Below, one piece after another: positions 47,540-58,000 of a stretch of DNA of 64,000 nt (its first letter is position 1; each line of letters starts with the position of its first letter). This DNA comes from Helicoverpa zea. Taxonomy: Eukaryota; Arthropoda; Insecta; Lepidoptera; Noctuidae. The stretch lies in contig NC_061456.1 of the NCBI RefSeq assembly GCF_022581195.2, positions 3,660,501 through 3,724,500 on the forward strand. Reading direction: 5' to 3'. The notes below the pieces were generated by a model. It saw nothing but the letters and a program-made list of their open reading frames with translations. It did not search any database and was not told the origin of the DNA. The translations under genes were made by a program, and so were the position numbers.

Positions 47540-50500
47540 GTAATTGTTGCATTGTTAAGTATTTAATACTCATACATAGGAAATACTATAGTATGTAACT
47601 AGCTGTTTGATTATGCTCCGGGAGACCTAATTCTCGTACATGGATAAAAAGTTTCAAAAAGCATCCATTGTAACGGGCTGATTATTGTACTGAGTATCAT
47701 ATTTTCTTAATATCTGTAACCTACTCAACACTTTGAAGATTAATTTTACCTTAATGCTCCTCTGCATCCCAAACATCATCTCAATCAGTTAAAATGTTGT
47801 TAGTGTGATTTATTTATTAGCAAACTAGTTTCCGCCCATGGTTTCACCCGCGTCTCGCGATAACTGCATCCCGTAGCCGAAGTGTGACAAAAACTATCCT
47901 ATTTCTTTCATCTCCCCTCTAATTTGCAGTTAAATTGATCCAGCCATTCACACGAGGTAATAGGGTTATAGGGGCAAGGGATATATGGATCAATTTAAAT
48001 ATATATAGATTACTTCACTTACACATTTATAATATTAATAAGGATCAAAGACTGACAGTATGTACAAATTATACTATTCATTTTACAGGTCCAAAAGCAG
48101 AAATCTGTAAGATCAAAAACCCAAAAACAAAAACCTCTAAAGGCGAAAACTCACCAACAGGTCAAGGATATTATGGAAGCTTGTTGCATCCTTACCAATG
48201 CGAAATTAACACGTGTATACCAAGCAAATGCTCCCCGGTTCAATTTGAAAAGCTTATCAATAAACGTCGGTTAAGATCAAAAAATACAAAAGTAAACAAT
48301 GATATAAATGCACCATCCGTACCATCTGTCTTCACTGATAAAGGTATAATAAATTCAAATCATCATCATCCAAAAATTTTCACAGATTGTTACCGACATA
48401 ATTGTGTTGAAAATGTTACAGAATTGGGGATTATTCAGCCGTTCATGAGTAAAACGTCCAAGACAGGCAAATATACTACTTCATCATCAACACAAAATTA
48501 CGAAGACAAATCGATATTAACTAATAGGCAAAATAAATCAGTTTTGAAATGCTTCTGTGTTTTAACGCAGAGAACATGTCATCCGACATGCCAAATTCTG
48601 CAACAAGAAAAGTGCACGAACACGAAATGCAAGAAAGCGAATTTAAATAACTTTGTAGACAAATGCTTGTGTACTTTAAAACATTTGAAAGGAAATAAAC
48701 ATTTAGCGCTAAAACCAAGTACAGAACAAATTGCAACTATACCAATGAAAACAGGTATAAAATTTGAAAAGAAAGTGAAAACTCAGCAAACATCTACGCT
48801 AGACAGGGAAATGGAAACTATAATGCCTTATTCAAAGAAAAAGTTCAAAAAACTTGAAAGTAAAACGAAACTTAAACAAGAAGCAATGATGAACTACAGA
48901 GGTGGAATTGGTGATCGAAATTCCCCAAAAGTTGTCCAGTTTTGTCCAGTGTGCAAAAATCTGACGACCCAACAATCAAGCAAACAATCCCGCAACACTT
49001 GTCGCTGCTCACGTAAGAACTGTTTGTGCTTTGAAGGAGAGGGAGAGAGGAGAGGAAAAGAGAGAGGGGAGGGAGGAGGGGATCAAGATCAAACATTATG
49101 CCCTGTGTGCTTTCCTAAAGCGTCTGGAAAACACAATAAGAAAGCAAAGAAATATAAAGGCACTCTGCAAGATGAAGAACAATGCCCGAAGTCAGAATGC
49201 CCATGTTGCAAAAGAGTTTTAAGCCTCGAAACTATCACGAAATTACCTCAAAACGTCAAAAAATGCGTAAAGAACAAAATATGTAGTTTTTTCACATGTA
49301 ACAACAAAGCAATTAAAAACATTGATTCAGATCCACTATTTGAATTGTTAGTCAACAAACACAATATGAATATACTGAACAGAGATGAAGTACTTAAAAA
49401 TTTAGGCTCAAGTGGTAAGGAGTCTAAAGCTATGAAGAAAGCACGTAAAGGTATATTCACTTACTTATATTTTAGGATATTTTTTTTAGTTGGTCGATTA
49501 TCTTAAGTGATTTTCAAGAAGCTCAATGACCGAGAGAAATTTTCATATAGCAGAAAATTGAAAAATCTTTAGGTTCAGATCCATTTCTGAACATTTTCTT
49601 AAACATTTAGTTCTGACAAAACAAATAAGAAACCAACGAAAGATACAGAGTTTTGCTTCAAAAGATGTATTTTCTTATCTTTGTTTGACTCTCAATCTTT
49701 GTTTCGTTATATTTTAGTAAATATTTAATATTTTGTTAACAAAATTTTTTTGCCAATCTAAAATGCGGATTAGTTACATACGATCACTGGTATTTACCCA
49801 TGTCGTCACGCCTATTGTTAACATTCTTGCTAATTGATTTTTTTTTCGATACAGCTGAACTGTTAGCATATTACCATAATTTTGTATAAAAATTTAATTG
49901 AATTTATTTTAGCTATCGAAAAAGGAGAAATCTCGTCACCGCTTATGAAAATGATAATAGACAAACAGAGCGCAAGAATAATTAACAGGGATGATATTAT
50001 TAATCAAATTAATAAACAGAAGCGGGGAAAGGCTAAGGAGCAGGCGAAAATCGCAGCGCTATTAGGATTAGATACTTATCCTCAAAGTGAACGCAAAATC
50101 TCTGCAATGACTCATGGCAGCAAATGTAAATGCTGTGTATGTGCCAAAAACAGGAAAAAGAACATCAAGAAAGGTACAGCTAAACCGAAACCGAAGGCTC
50201 GTAAGTTAAAACCTTGCATTTGCGGAAGCGTCATTTGTAAAAGGAATTGGCAAAAATTAAAAAGAGAAGAAAGATCAATCAAGAGCTTAAAAATAAAACC
50301 TTGTGTTTGCGGGAGTGACATATGTAAACAGGAGGCACAAAAAATGCCAGAAGTGTTATTACAGGCTGCGCGGCGAGCTCAAGAAGACAAGGAAAGGGTA
50401 GAACAAGCTACAATTAAAGAGAAGAAATACCAAAAAGGAAGAGGGGAGCGTAAAAAGTTGCATGCCAAAGAAGATAAAAAGCTTCTCAAGAAAAGGAAGA

Positions 50501-51138
50501 AAGAAGACAAGCGTGAAATGAAATTAGTAAAGAATTATGAAAATCCGTCAAGTGTACTTATGGTGGCAGAATCATTGGTCGATTTAGGCAGTTTAGGCGC
50601 AAAAGTGTTTTGTGACGTTATGAAATCGGCAGTTAGAGTAGCGAAACATCCAAGAGATGGCGTGTATCATATAAAAGATGCAGTTCGGGATCCAAGTCGT
50701 GCAGCCAAAAAATTTAGGAAAAGTCTAAAAGGAATGGGCTTATTCTCCACGTTCGCTCGAATAAAACGTAGATTGATAAAGATGCCAGTAACTAAGGGCG
50801 CTATAAGTAAACTAGAATCTGTTCCTGTTACAAACTATTTAGTTCACATGGCTGATAAGGACCCGAAGCAAAGAGTAAATAAATTTAAAAAGAAACGATA
50901 TAGGGAACCAGTCGATTTCCAATGCAGTCTTTTCATGGCAACTCTGAAAAAGAAACCTTGTTTGAAAATTTATTACATGTGCCCCTGGTTCTATCCACAT
51001 TGTTTAGGGTTGCTTAAAATCTGGCAGCAGTTTATTGATATCGTAATATTCGCTTTAGCTGTTGTAGTGTGGAGTCCTTGTATACTCACTATGGAAGTTC
51101 TAAGATACCTAATGTGTTTCTTGTTCTGTTCAGCGTGA
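41428..51138 (+). CDS. Gene B: giant Cys/Lys/Ser-rich protein, three exons
   Basis: Exons 41428-47539, 48089-49450 and 49913-51138 have GT-AG junctions, both introns in phase 1, and join to 8,700 nt (about 2,899 residues plus stop). It is not recognised. The protein is very basic. Dispersed repeats: a motif ECxPxxCxPxxCxPxxC, a KRCFCTLxL motif, an IGSxFxFxIEFYK-like motif, and SSSMTTI-type Ser blocks. Exon 3 opens with a module (AIEKGEISSPLMKM) shared with the next gene. The C-terminus is hydrophobic and Cys-rich. An AATAAA lies about 35 nt past the stop (51173). The start is the first Met of the frame; an upstream untranslated exon is possible. The Cys-x-Pro pattern recalls Cys-Gly-Pro sperm-tail proteins, but this is weak inference. 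Confidence 0.82.
47823..48042 (-). mobile_element. Non-autonomous Helitron-like repeat in gene B intron 1
   Basis: On the minus strand it runs from an AATATTATAAATGTG start to CGCGGGTGAAACCATGGGCG and a CTAG end, the same class as 20576-20766. It abuts the exon 2 acceptor region. Confidence 0.45.
48089..49450 (+). CDS. Gene B exon 2
   Basis: 454 codons, phase 1-1. It carries one more Cys-Pro motif (HPYQCEINTCIPSKCSP), two CFC-type motifs (LKCFCVLTQ, DKCLCTLKHL), then a dense Cys region (FCPVCKNLT, CRCSRKNCLC, LCPVC, CPCCKR). A purine run at 49036-49083 encodes GEGERRGKERGEGGGDQ. The end holds a diverged copy of the shared module (LFELLVNKHNMNILNRDEVL). Confidence 0.8.
49913..51138 (+). CDS. 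Gene B exon 3 with shared module and hydrophobic C-terminus
   Basis: 408 codons. Opens with AIEKGEISSPLMKMIIDKQS and NRDDIINQI, the same module as gene C exon 2. Then Cys clusters: CKCCVCAKNRKK and a duplicated LKPCICGSVICK / IKPCVCGSDICK. A lysine-rich coil follows, then a less basic stretch MVAESLVDLGSLGAKVFCDV. The last 60 residues alternate Cys with long hydrophobic runs (IVIFALAVVVWSPCIL), possibly membrane-inserted. Confidence 0.8.
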
Positions 51139-51172
51139 TGTATGATAGCTTTTGTTTTCGATGTACCTATTA

Positions 51173-51178
51173 AATAAA
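51173..51178 (+). terminator. Gene B polyadenylation signal
   Basis: AATAAA, 35 nt after the stop codon, with a second AATAAA about 15 nt further on. Confidence 0.6.
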
Positions 51179-53084
51179 TCAAAGGAATAAAATGGTTTTA
51201 TTTATACCATTAGCTGTTTTGGTAGCGGAAACAAATCTTTTGTTCGTCTTATTGTGGTTGTGGCGCAACACGGCATGAAACCGCTCCTGCAAAAAATATC
51301 TAAGAAAGTTTTGATGTCCGTTGAAATGTACCCTTCGCTCTTGACGCAAAGCTGTGAACTTACTGGCGTATAGAAAAGTGATGTCTGACATTTTTATGGC
51401 GGGAATCAGTCGGCATTATGGAAGTGTCACAGTCCACCAGTCCACATATTCGGAGAGTGTCATTTAGCTATTCTGAATATTGTATCCCCACATAATGATT
51501 GAGAATGTGAAGTATTGAAGCGTAATTGTACAGATTGCATTGTTGTTGTCTTAAACGATAAACTCAAGCCTACCATGAGGACGGTTCCGCTAGTAACTCC
51601 ATATTATAATGTCGAGGATTACCTATCCTGCATATTCCGATTATCATAAAGGCAAGATTTGAATAGAAGGATAAATGTGATGTAGGTATCTATGCAACAA
51701 ATAAACTCAGAAATGGACCGATAAAAAAAAAAACCTTTTACGTGATGAATACAGTTTATATCTTATTTTTATTTATTTTTTTCATATAAAATACATATTA
51801 TAGTTATATTTATTGATGTTTGATGAAATATTGTAATCCGTGGATTGTCACATCACATTTAAGCTATCCCACTACCGTTTGATTACCAATGGTAAGCAGC
51901 ACCAACCTCCTTGACTTTAAAACGATTGTCCATTATCATCATCATCTCAGCCATAAGACGTCCACTGCTGAACATACATCGAGCTTATATGTCTCTGTGA
52001 ACATAGGCCTCCCCCCACTGACCTATATTTAGTGTGTAAATATAGAGGTCAGTGCCTCCCCCTTAGATCTCCACAGATACCTGTTGGTAGTTGTCCATTA
52101 TATTATGCCCGATGATTATGCCTGAGTGTATTACAAATAAAAAGAAAGATATGTGAAGTCTATGGGATTTCACCCGTCAAATGATGTCAAATATTGAAAT
52201 ACGTTTGACATTGATATATAGTATTTAAGTCTAGCAGACGTGTTTTCATCGTAATTATTAACCATTTAATGTTATATTATATGGGGAAATCCTCTGCTAC
52301 TTGTCTTCTGCGTAAGACAACAAGAGCGTTGTTAGAATAACCATGCGTCAGTATTTAGCGAACAAATATATATTTTTTGTAAATTGGTAAGCAATTTCAA
52401 CTTTAGACTTCAGTATATTATAATTGTTCTACGTTACTAATGCAGACCCCACTTAATTTTAGATCTAAACTTGCTGACAATTTCAATGAAACAATTTAAA
52501 TAAAATAAAGTTCTTATCTATTCATAAGTTCTAAATTCATGGTTAGTTGTGCACAGTTTATGGTTTATCAACCTTCAGGTTTGTGTACACACAAACTAAT
52601 GGAGGTAATTTTGGTCATCAATTTTGCAAACTGCTCGTTTTGTTGAAGAATGATGTTTATACAGGTACCTCACTTCAATACTAAGTGTAGATAATCATCA
52701 ATACATAGATGTTAACATTTTTTTAGGTGCATAGTATCATTGCAGCCCTTTGGCCATATAGCGGTCCGTAGACATTAAATCTGTCAATATAAAAATATAG
52801 AATGACCCATTAATAACGTAACATCTAATTCGCAAATTCTCTCTGATAAACCATAGCATAGAGTTCATCTAGACGATATAGTTAATCCAGCCATCAGCTT
52901 TTACATACTCATATACTTAACGTTTCTATATTTCTAAGTTATTCTTAATATTTTATTTCTTGTAGGTAGAATATAAATTACTTGTGAAAGCGGAATGCCA
53001 ACAGATAATTATTTTATAAATCTTATTATACATAGTTCCGTTTTGCATCGGTGATCCACAAACGGTTAAAATAAAATATACACA
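51179..53084. other. Gene B-gene C spacer
   Basis: No gene supported. A moth repeat fragment lies at about 51937-52095 (AAGACGTCCACTGCTGAACAT start, ATCTCCACAGATACCTGTTG end) and contains an inserted hairpin at about 52016-52055 (arms CACTGACCTATATTT and AAATATAGAGGTCAGTG). Confidence 0.6.
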
Positions 53085-55014
53085 ATGAGCGATTCAACTG
53101 TATATTATAATTGTGACACAAAACCACAACACAAATATGCAAAGAGGAGTAAAGCCAAACGCCTGATGTTTGGTCCTAGTAAGTCAGTGGTTATGAATGT
53201 TATGACTAGAACAAGATACAATAACAACATTTACTCTAGCGAATGTCAATCTGATTCATGTGTTCTTGGGAAGGACAAACTACCGAAACATAATAAGCGT
53301 TCAAAAAAACGTCGTCTGAGATATAAATCTACAAAATTTTATGGATTCAGTGACAAAAAACGGGAAAACTCGAAATGCAAAATGTCAAGCAAAAACATTC
53401 CTCCAGATTATCCAAAGAAATTGAAATCTCGAGAAAAGGTAAAGAAGAGAAGTCATGGACTTAGTGTCAAACCAAAAATTAGGCACGCTTCGATATTAAC
53501 TTTGAAAACTACTATGAAATCAAAATCAATGAGTACAGTAATCCTGAAATATAAAGGATCCAAGTTTCCGTGGGAACGGCGAGGGAGTTTACTCAACACT
53601 AAATCAGTGAGCACTGAGGAAAAACAGAATGGAGGAGAAGAAAAAAAGCTAGGGATCTTACTAAATGCTAGCGAAGGGAAAAATAGACATTCCTCCAAAA
53701 CATCTCGCGTCACATTTGAAGAAGATCAAAGAACTAATACTAATAATTTATTAATAAATGCATTGGAACTTTTTACAAAACAAGAAGAAAGCGGGAGTGA
53801 AAACAAAATTCCAAAAGATACATCAACGCCCAAATCTTCCTCCTTCGTAAATTCTGAAATACAAACAGATAATGAAAGAACAAGTGTTCAGGAAAAACGG
53901 AGTTTAATCCTTAAGTTGAAAATTATGCTACAAGAGCAGGAGGGTATACAAAATATGTTGAATGAAATGAATTTGTTTCTTGATGACCTAGCAAACAAAG
54001 CAAAAAATACTGACACTGGTCTTAGTCAATCAAATCAAGATCAATCACGTAAAAGCTTTACTAGCACAATTAGTGCGCAACCCGAACTGAGGCGAACTGA
54101 AGACGGTAAAGATACATCCGAGATTTTACCTAAAAGCTCTAATAGCAAAATTAGAGCGCAGCCCGAACTAAGGCAAGCTGAAAACAATAAAGATACACCC
54201 GAGAGCCAACCTACCGCATTGTCTGAGCAACCATTCCCTAGAATTATCAGGACTAAAAAGACTGGGTTAAAACTTCAAATCAAACAACCTAAATCATCCC
54301 AATTGATTAAAGAAGAAGATGATGAAACTGAACTTGAAACAATTACGCTATATTCGAAAAGGGAAATAAAACCGTATCATGGAATGAAATTTTCCCAAAA
54401 ATTTAAATCCTTACAAAATGAATTCACGATTCAATACGATAAAAGATCACATGGTTATGTATTCAATTACGGTCGTAGAAACAAAACCAGGAAAAAAAAT
54501 ATTGCAGAACAAGAAATCCCTCTGTTTCGTTCCCGCTCTCCAGGAGGAATTAAAATTACAGCACCTTTAAGAGACCAATCATATCCAGCATTTAAACGTC
54601 TTTCAAGAAGGTCAAATTCACCTCCGAAACTACAACAATTGACGGCCGATTTAATAAACAAAGTTAGGAGCAGACAAACTTGTGACCTTCTAAAGGATTG
54701 GAAATGTGCAGAAGAGTGTAAAAAAGAAATAAAAGAACCTGTGAAAACCTCCTCTCCTACGCTTTGTATTAAACAGGCCAGTTCCGGAATCAAAACACCT
54801 AGCTCCAGTATGATTACTTTAGGAAATAAAGTAAGTAAAGTCATTAAGGAATTTGGATGGAAATCTTGGGATTATTTGAATAAATCTCCAATCTGTAAGC
54901 TCGAGAAAAAACGCCCAAGTAGCTTGCCACGAAAACAAAATGAACATGTTGTTCCTGCAGATAAAGAAAAGCAAAAAAATGATGACTTATTAAAGATGCA
55001 AAAGACACTCAAAG
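53085..55014 (+). CDS. Gene C exon 1
   Basis: 643 codons plus one base. Very basic at the start, with one Cys pair (SSECQSDSCVL) recalling gene B. Then a Ser/Thr/Glu-rich region and a short helical stretch (LILKLKIMLQEQEGIQNMLN). A 27-residue direct duplication follows near residues 328-380 (ISAQPELRRTEDGKDTSE, then IRAQPELRQAENNKDTPE), and then FSQKFKSLQNEFTIQYDK. No domain recognised. The donor is AAAG|GTAATT. The ORF runs on to a stop at 55136, but the module exon at 55159 in the same phase argues for splicing. Confidence 0.78.
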
Positions 55015-58000
55015 GTAATTGCAAATTTTCATACCTGACATTTAGACATTCTAGGACCCAAATAAAAAAATACTTAACAAATATACTGCTGCATAGAAAA
55101 AATGTTGTGGCCGTTGTTGGAAATATGGATAGGTAAAAAAACATGCTTTTTATTTTAGCTATCGTAGAAGGAAAAGTGACCCCATCAATGATGGAACTTA
55201 TAATAAATAAAGACACTGGCAGTATTTTAAATTCGGACGACATTATTAGGAACATAATGACATCAAAAAAACAAGACAAGGCCAAGATTCCGGATGAACC
55301 AACTCAACTAACACCGGAAAGCAGGGATTCTTCTCCAGGTAAGTCCCTATATATTTGCAAATTTTTCATATTCATATTTTGCTTATTTTCATAGTTTTAT
55401 TGAAAACTAGCTTCTGCCCGCGACTTCGTACGCGGATCCTGTCCCTTATGCCAGCGACTACGGGGTCAGCAAAATCAAAGATCTGAATCGTCTGATATTG
55501 AATTTTAAGGGCCCGTTGACTTGAAAACAACGGAATACGCATAACCATTATACACGTTTCATATATTTAATTTTTGTACTTCAACCGCAAAAGCACAGCA
55601 GACTAAACAAAACGCTGAGAACTGAACCGCAATGGACGTGACTATAGGGATAAAAGTAGTGATTCTAATTAGTCCGCATTTAAGTTGTGTGTGGCAAAAA
55701 TATTACACGTATTATTACGTAAAAAAACATTAAATGTTACTGAGATGACAAAGTCGTGATGACTTAGTGGCAGTCGTGGTGGTTTAGTGGGTAGAGAACC
55801 AATCTCTCAAGTATGAGCGTGCGTCTTTGATTCCAGGTCTGGCAAGTACCTACCAATGCAACTTTTCTAAGTTCGTATGTACTTTCTACGTATATTTTGG
55901 ATACCAATGACCGTTATTTGGAGTGGATATTAAACTGTAGGTTCCGGCTGTCATTGAACATTCTTGGCAGTGTTTATGGGTAGTCAGAAGCCAGTAAGTC
56001 TGACCAGTTTTACCAAGGGGTGTTGGGTTGAGCGGGTAACCGGGTTGTGGAGGTCAGATAGGCAGTCGCTCCTTAGCGCGGACAAAGGCTCTTGAGATAA
56101 TAACGACAATAATAATGAGATATAAGCACCGCAGGACATCTGAGGCTGATGACGGGGAGTAGCGACCCCGCGGGGCTATATATACTGAGTTCTCCAGGGA
56201 GAGTATACTGTCCCCCATCTCCAGCCGGTCGGAGTGAACCATGACGGGGGTAGGTCTCACGCCTCTGGCTTGGCTTGGCCGTCCAGAGTGGAGTCGCTAG
56301 AGCAGGGTTAGTAGCCCTGCTCGGAGGATAGGTGCCTCGTGGTAAGTGACCCACAGGGAGCGCATAATCTGCCTTTAAAATCCGCCGAGGTATCCTAACC
56401 CTTCAGCCGCTCATGTCCCTGTTGCCCTCTTGTTGCTATTCAGTGACTGATTCCCGGGGGCCCAGTCAGTGAGGTGGCGAGTCTCCACCTGCCATTTTTA
56501 CATGTATCTAATACATTGTCATCGGCAGGTGCCATAGTTCCCGTAGTTTCCCCATTCCTAGTCCATTAGCATCCCATCACAATAGCCCAAGTAGTTTTCA
56601 TCCACACTTAGCAATGGTATAGCACAGAACCGGGGATTGTCATTATTTTTTTAACGACGACCTCCGGGGTTTGTCCTTGGGTTTATTTCTATAGTGTATA
56701 AAGGGATAATCGTCGGTTTTGTGCCACCATTTCATTTAAGTTGTCTCAAAAGGGCTTCAGCGTGTTGGCTTCGGCCCCACGTTCGCCTCCCAAAAATTCG
56801 GGACTCTGTAGTCCCGAGGTCTGGAAGAGACATACAAAATAATAATGAGATATAACGCAACAAAGTCGGAGAGTGGGGGCTCGTGACGCCACGTCTAGGT
56901 ATGTAAAATTTGTACTAAGCAGTGACTTAACAATAAATTCAAGCGTGTTGAATCTTCGTTATTATTTGTTTTGTGAGAGAGAGAAAAGAAAAAATACGTG
57001 TCCATTATTTTAGGGTTATCTAAAAGATGGACTAATTACTTTTTTTGCTTCACCATACCTTTTTAATAACATTAATTTCTATATATTTCAAGTGTAGTAC
57101 TGCTCTTGAAGTTCCACATCAGGTGTTCCAGATCTTCGATGTTTATACGTCAATAGAGAGTGCTTATCAGATTGAACCACTTTTGCTAAAACGTCATATC
57201 TTCATATGCTAGCCCAGCTAGCTCCTTAGCTTTATAGCTGGGCTCCTGGGGTTCCACATCAGGTGTTTTACAACTTAAATTTTTATAAGTCAACAGAGAG
57301 TGCTTATCAGATTGAACAACTTTTACTAAAACGTCATACCTCTATATGCTATAGTCTAGCTGGGCCCCTGGAGTTCCACATCAATATCGTTAGATCGTCA
57401 ATTTATATTAGTCAATAGAAAGTGCTTATCAAATTGAACAACTTTTGCTAAAACGTCATACCTGTATATGGTACAGAGAAGCTGGGCTCTTGGGGTTCCA
57501 CATCAGGTGTTCCAGATCTTAAAATTTATTATCTCAACTGAAAATGCTCATCACATGAAACAATTTTTGCCATGGCACCATTTTTGTATCTCTTATAGTT
57601 TTGTTGGTCTGTTGGTGTTTCGAAGATAAATTATAGCCTATATGTTGACCAGGCTTAATACTGATACAACAAAGAAAAAATCATTGAAATCCGTTCAGTA
57701 GTTCGGAAGATTAGCGTGTACAAACAAACAGACATACAGACAGAATTTTTTTTTTGGATTTGTGCTCCATTACTGTTTCTAAACCCCACCCAATTATTAT
57801 TTTTTTAATATATTCAATGTACAGACACAGTTTTTTTACAGATTTATTATATGTATATAGATAAATATTAAAATTTCAGGATCTACTAAGCCAGAGAACG
57901 TGGAACATATCCCTATAAAATGCAAACCTCTTACGCCGGTAAAATGTGGCTGTATTTTAAAATCTATTGCTTCGGGAACTCTCAGCACAATCCGTAAAGG

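Larger units (their letters stand above)
55407..57745. mobile_element. Composite of mobile elements in gene C intron 2
   Basis: This 2.5-kb intron is almost entirely repeats. It starts with a CTAGCTTCTGCCCGCGACTT end typical of moth Helitron-like elements and finishes with the TCCGTTCAGTAGTTCGGAAG block followed by CAAACAAACAGACATACAGA. Nested inside are a SINE (55771-56075), a retroposon (56126-56837) and a minisatellite (57111-57610). Confidence 0.6.

Noticed and set aside
54467..55285. Minus-strand frames of 125 and 137 aa opposite gene C exon 1-2
   Set aside because: Antisense to lysine-rich exons and to a supported splice junction; hydrophobic bias is a reverse-complement artefact.
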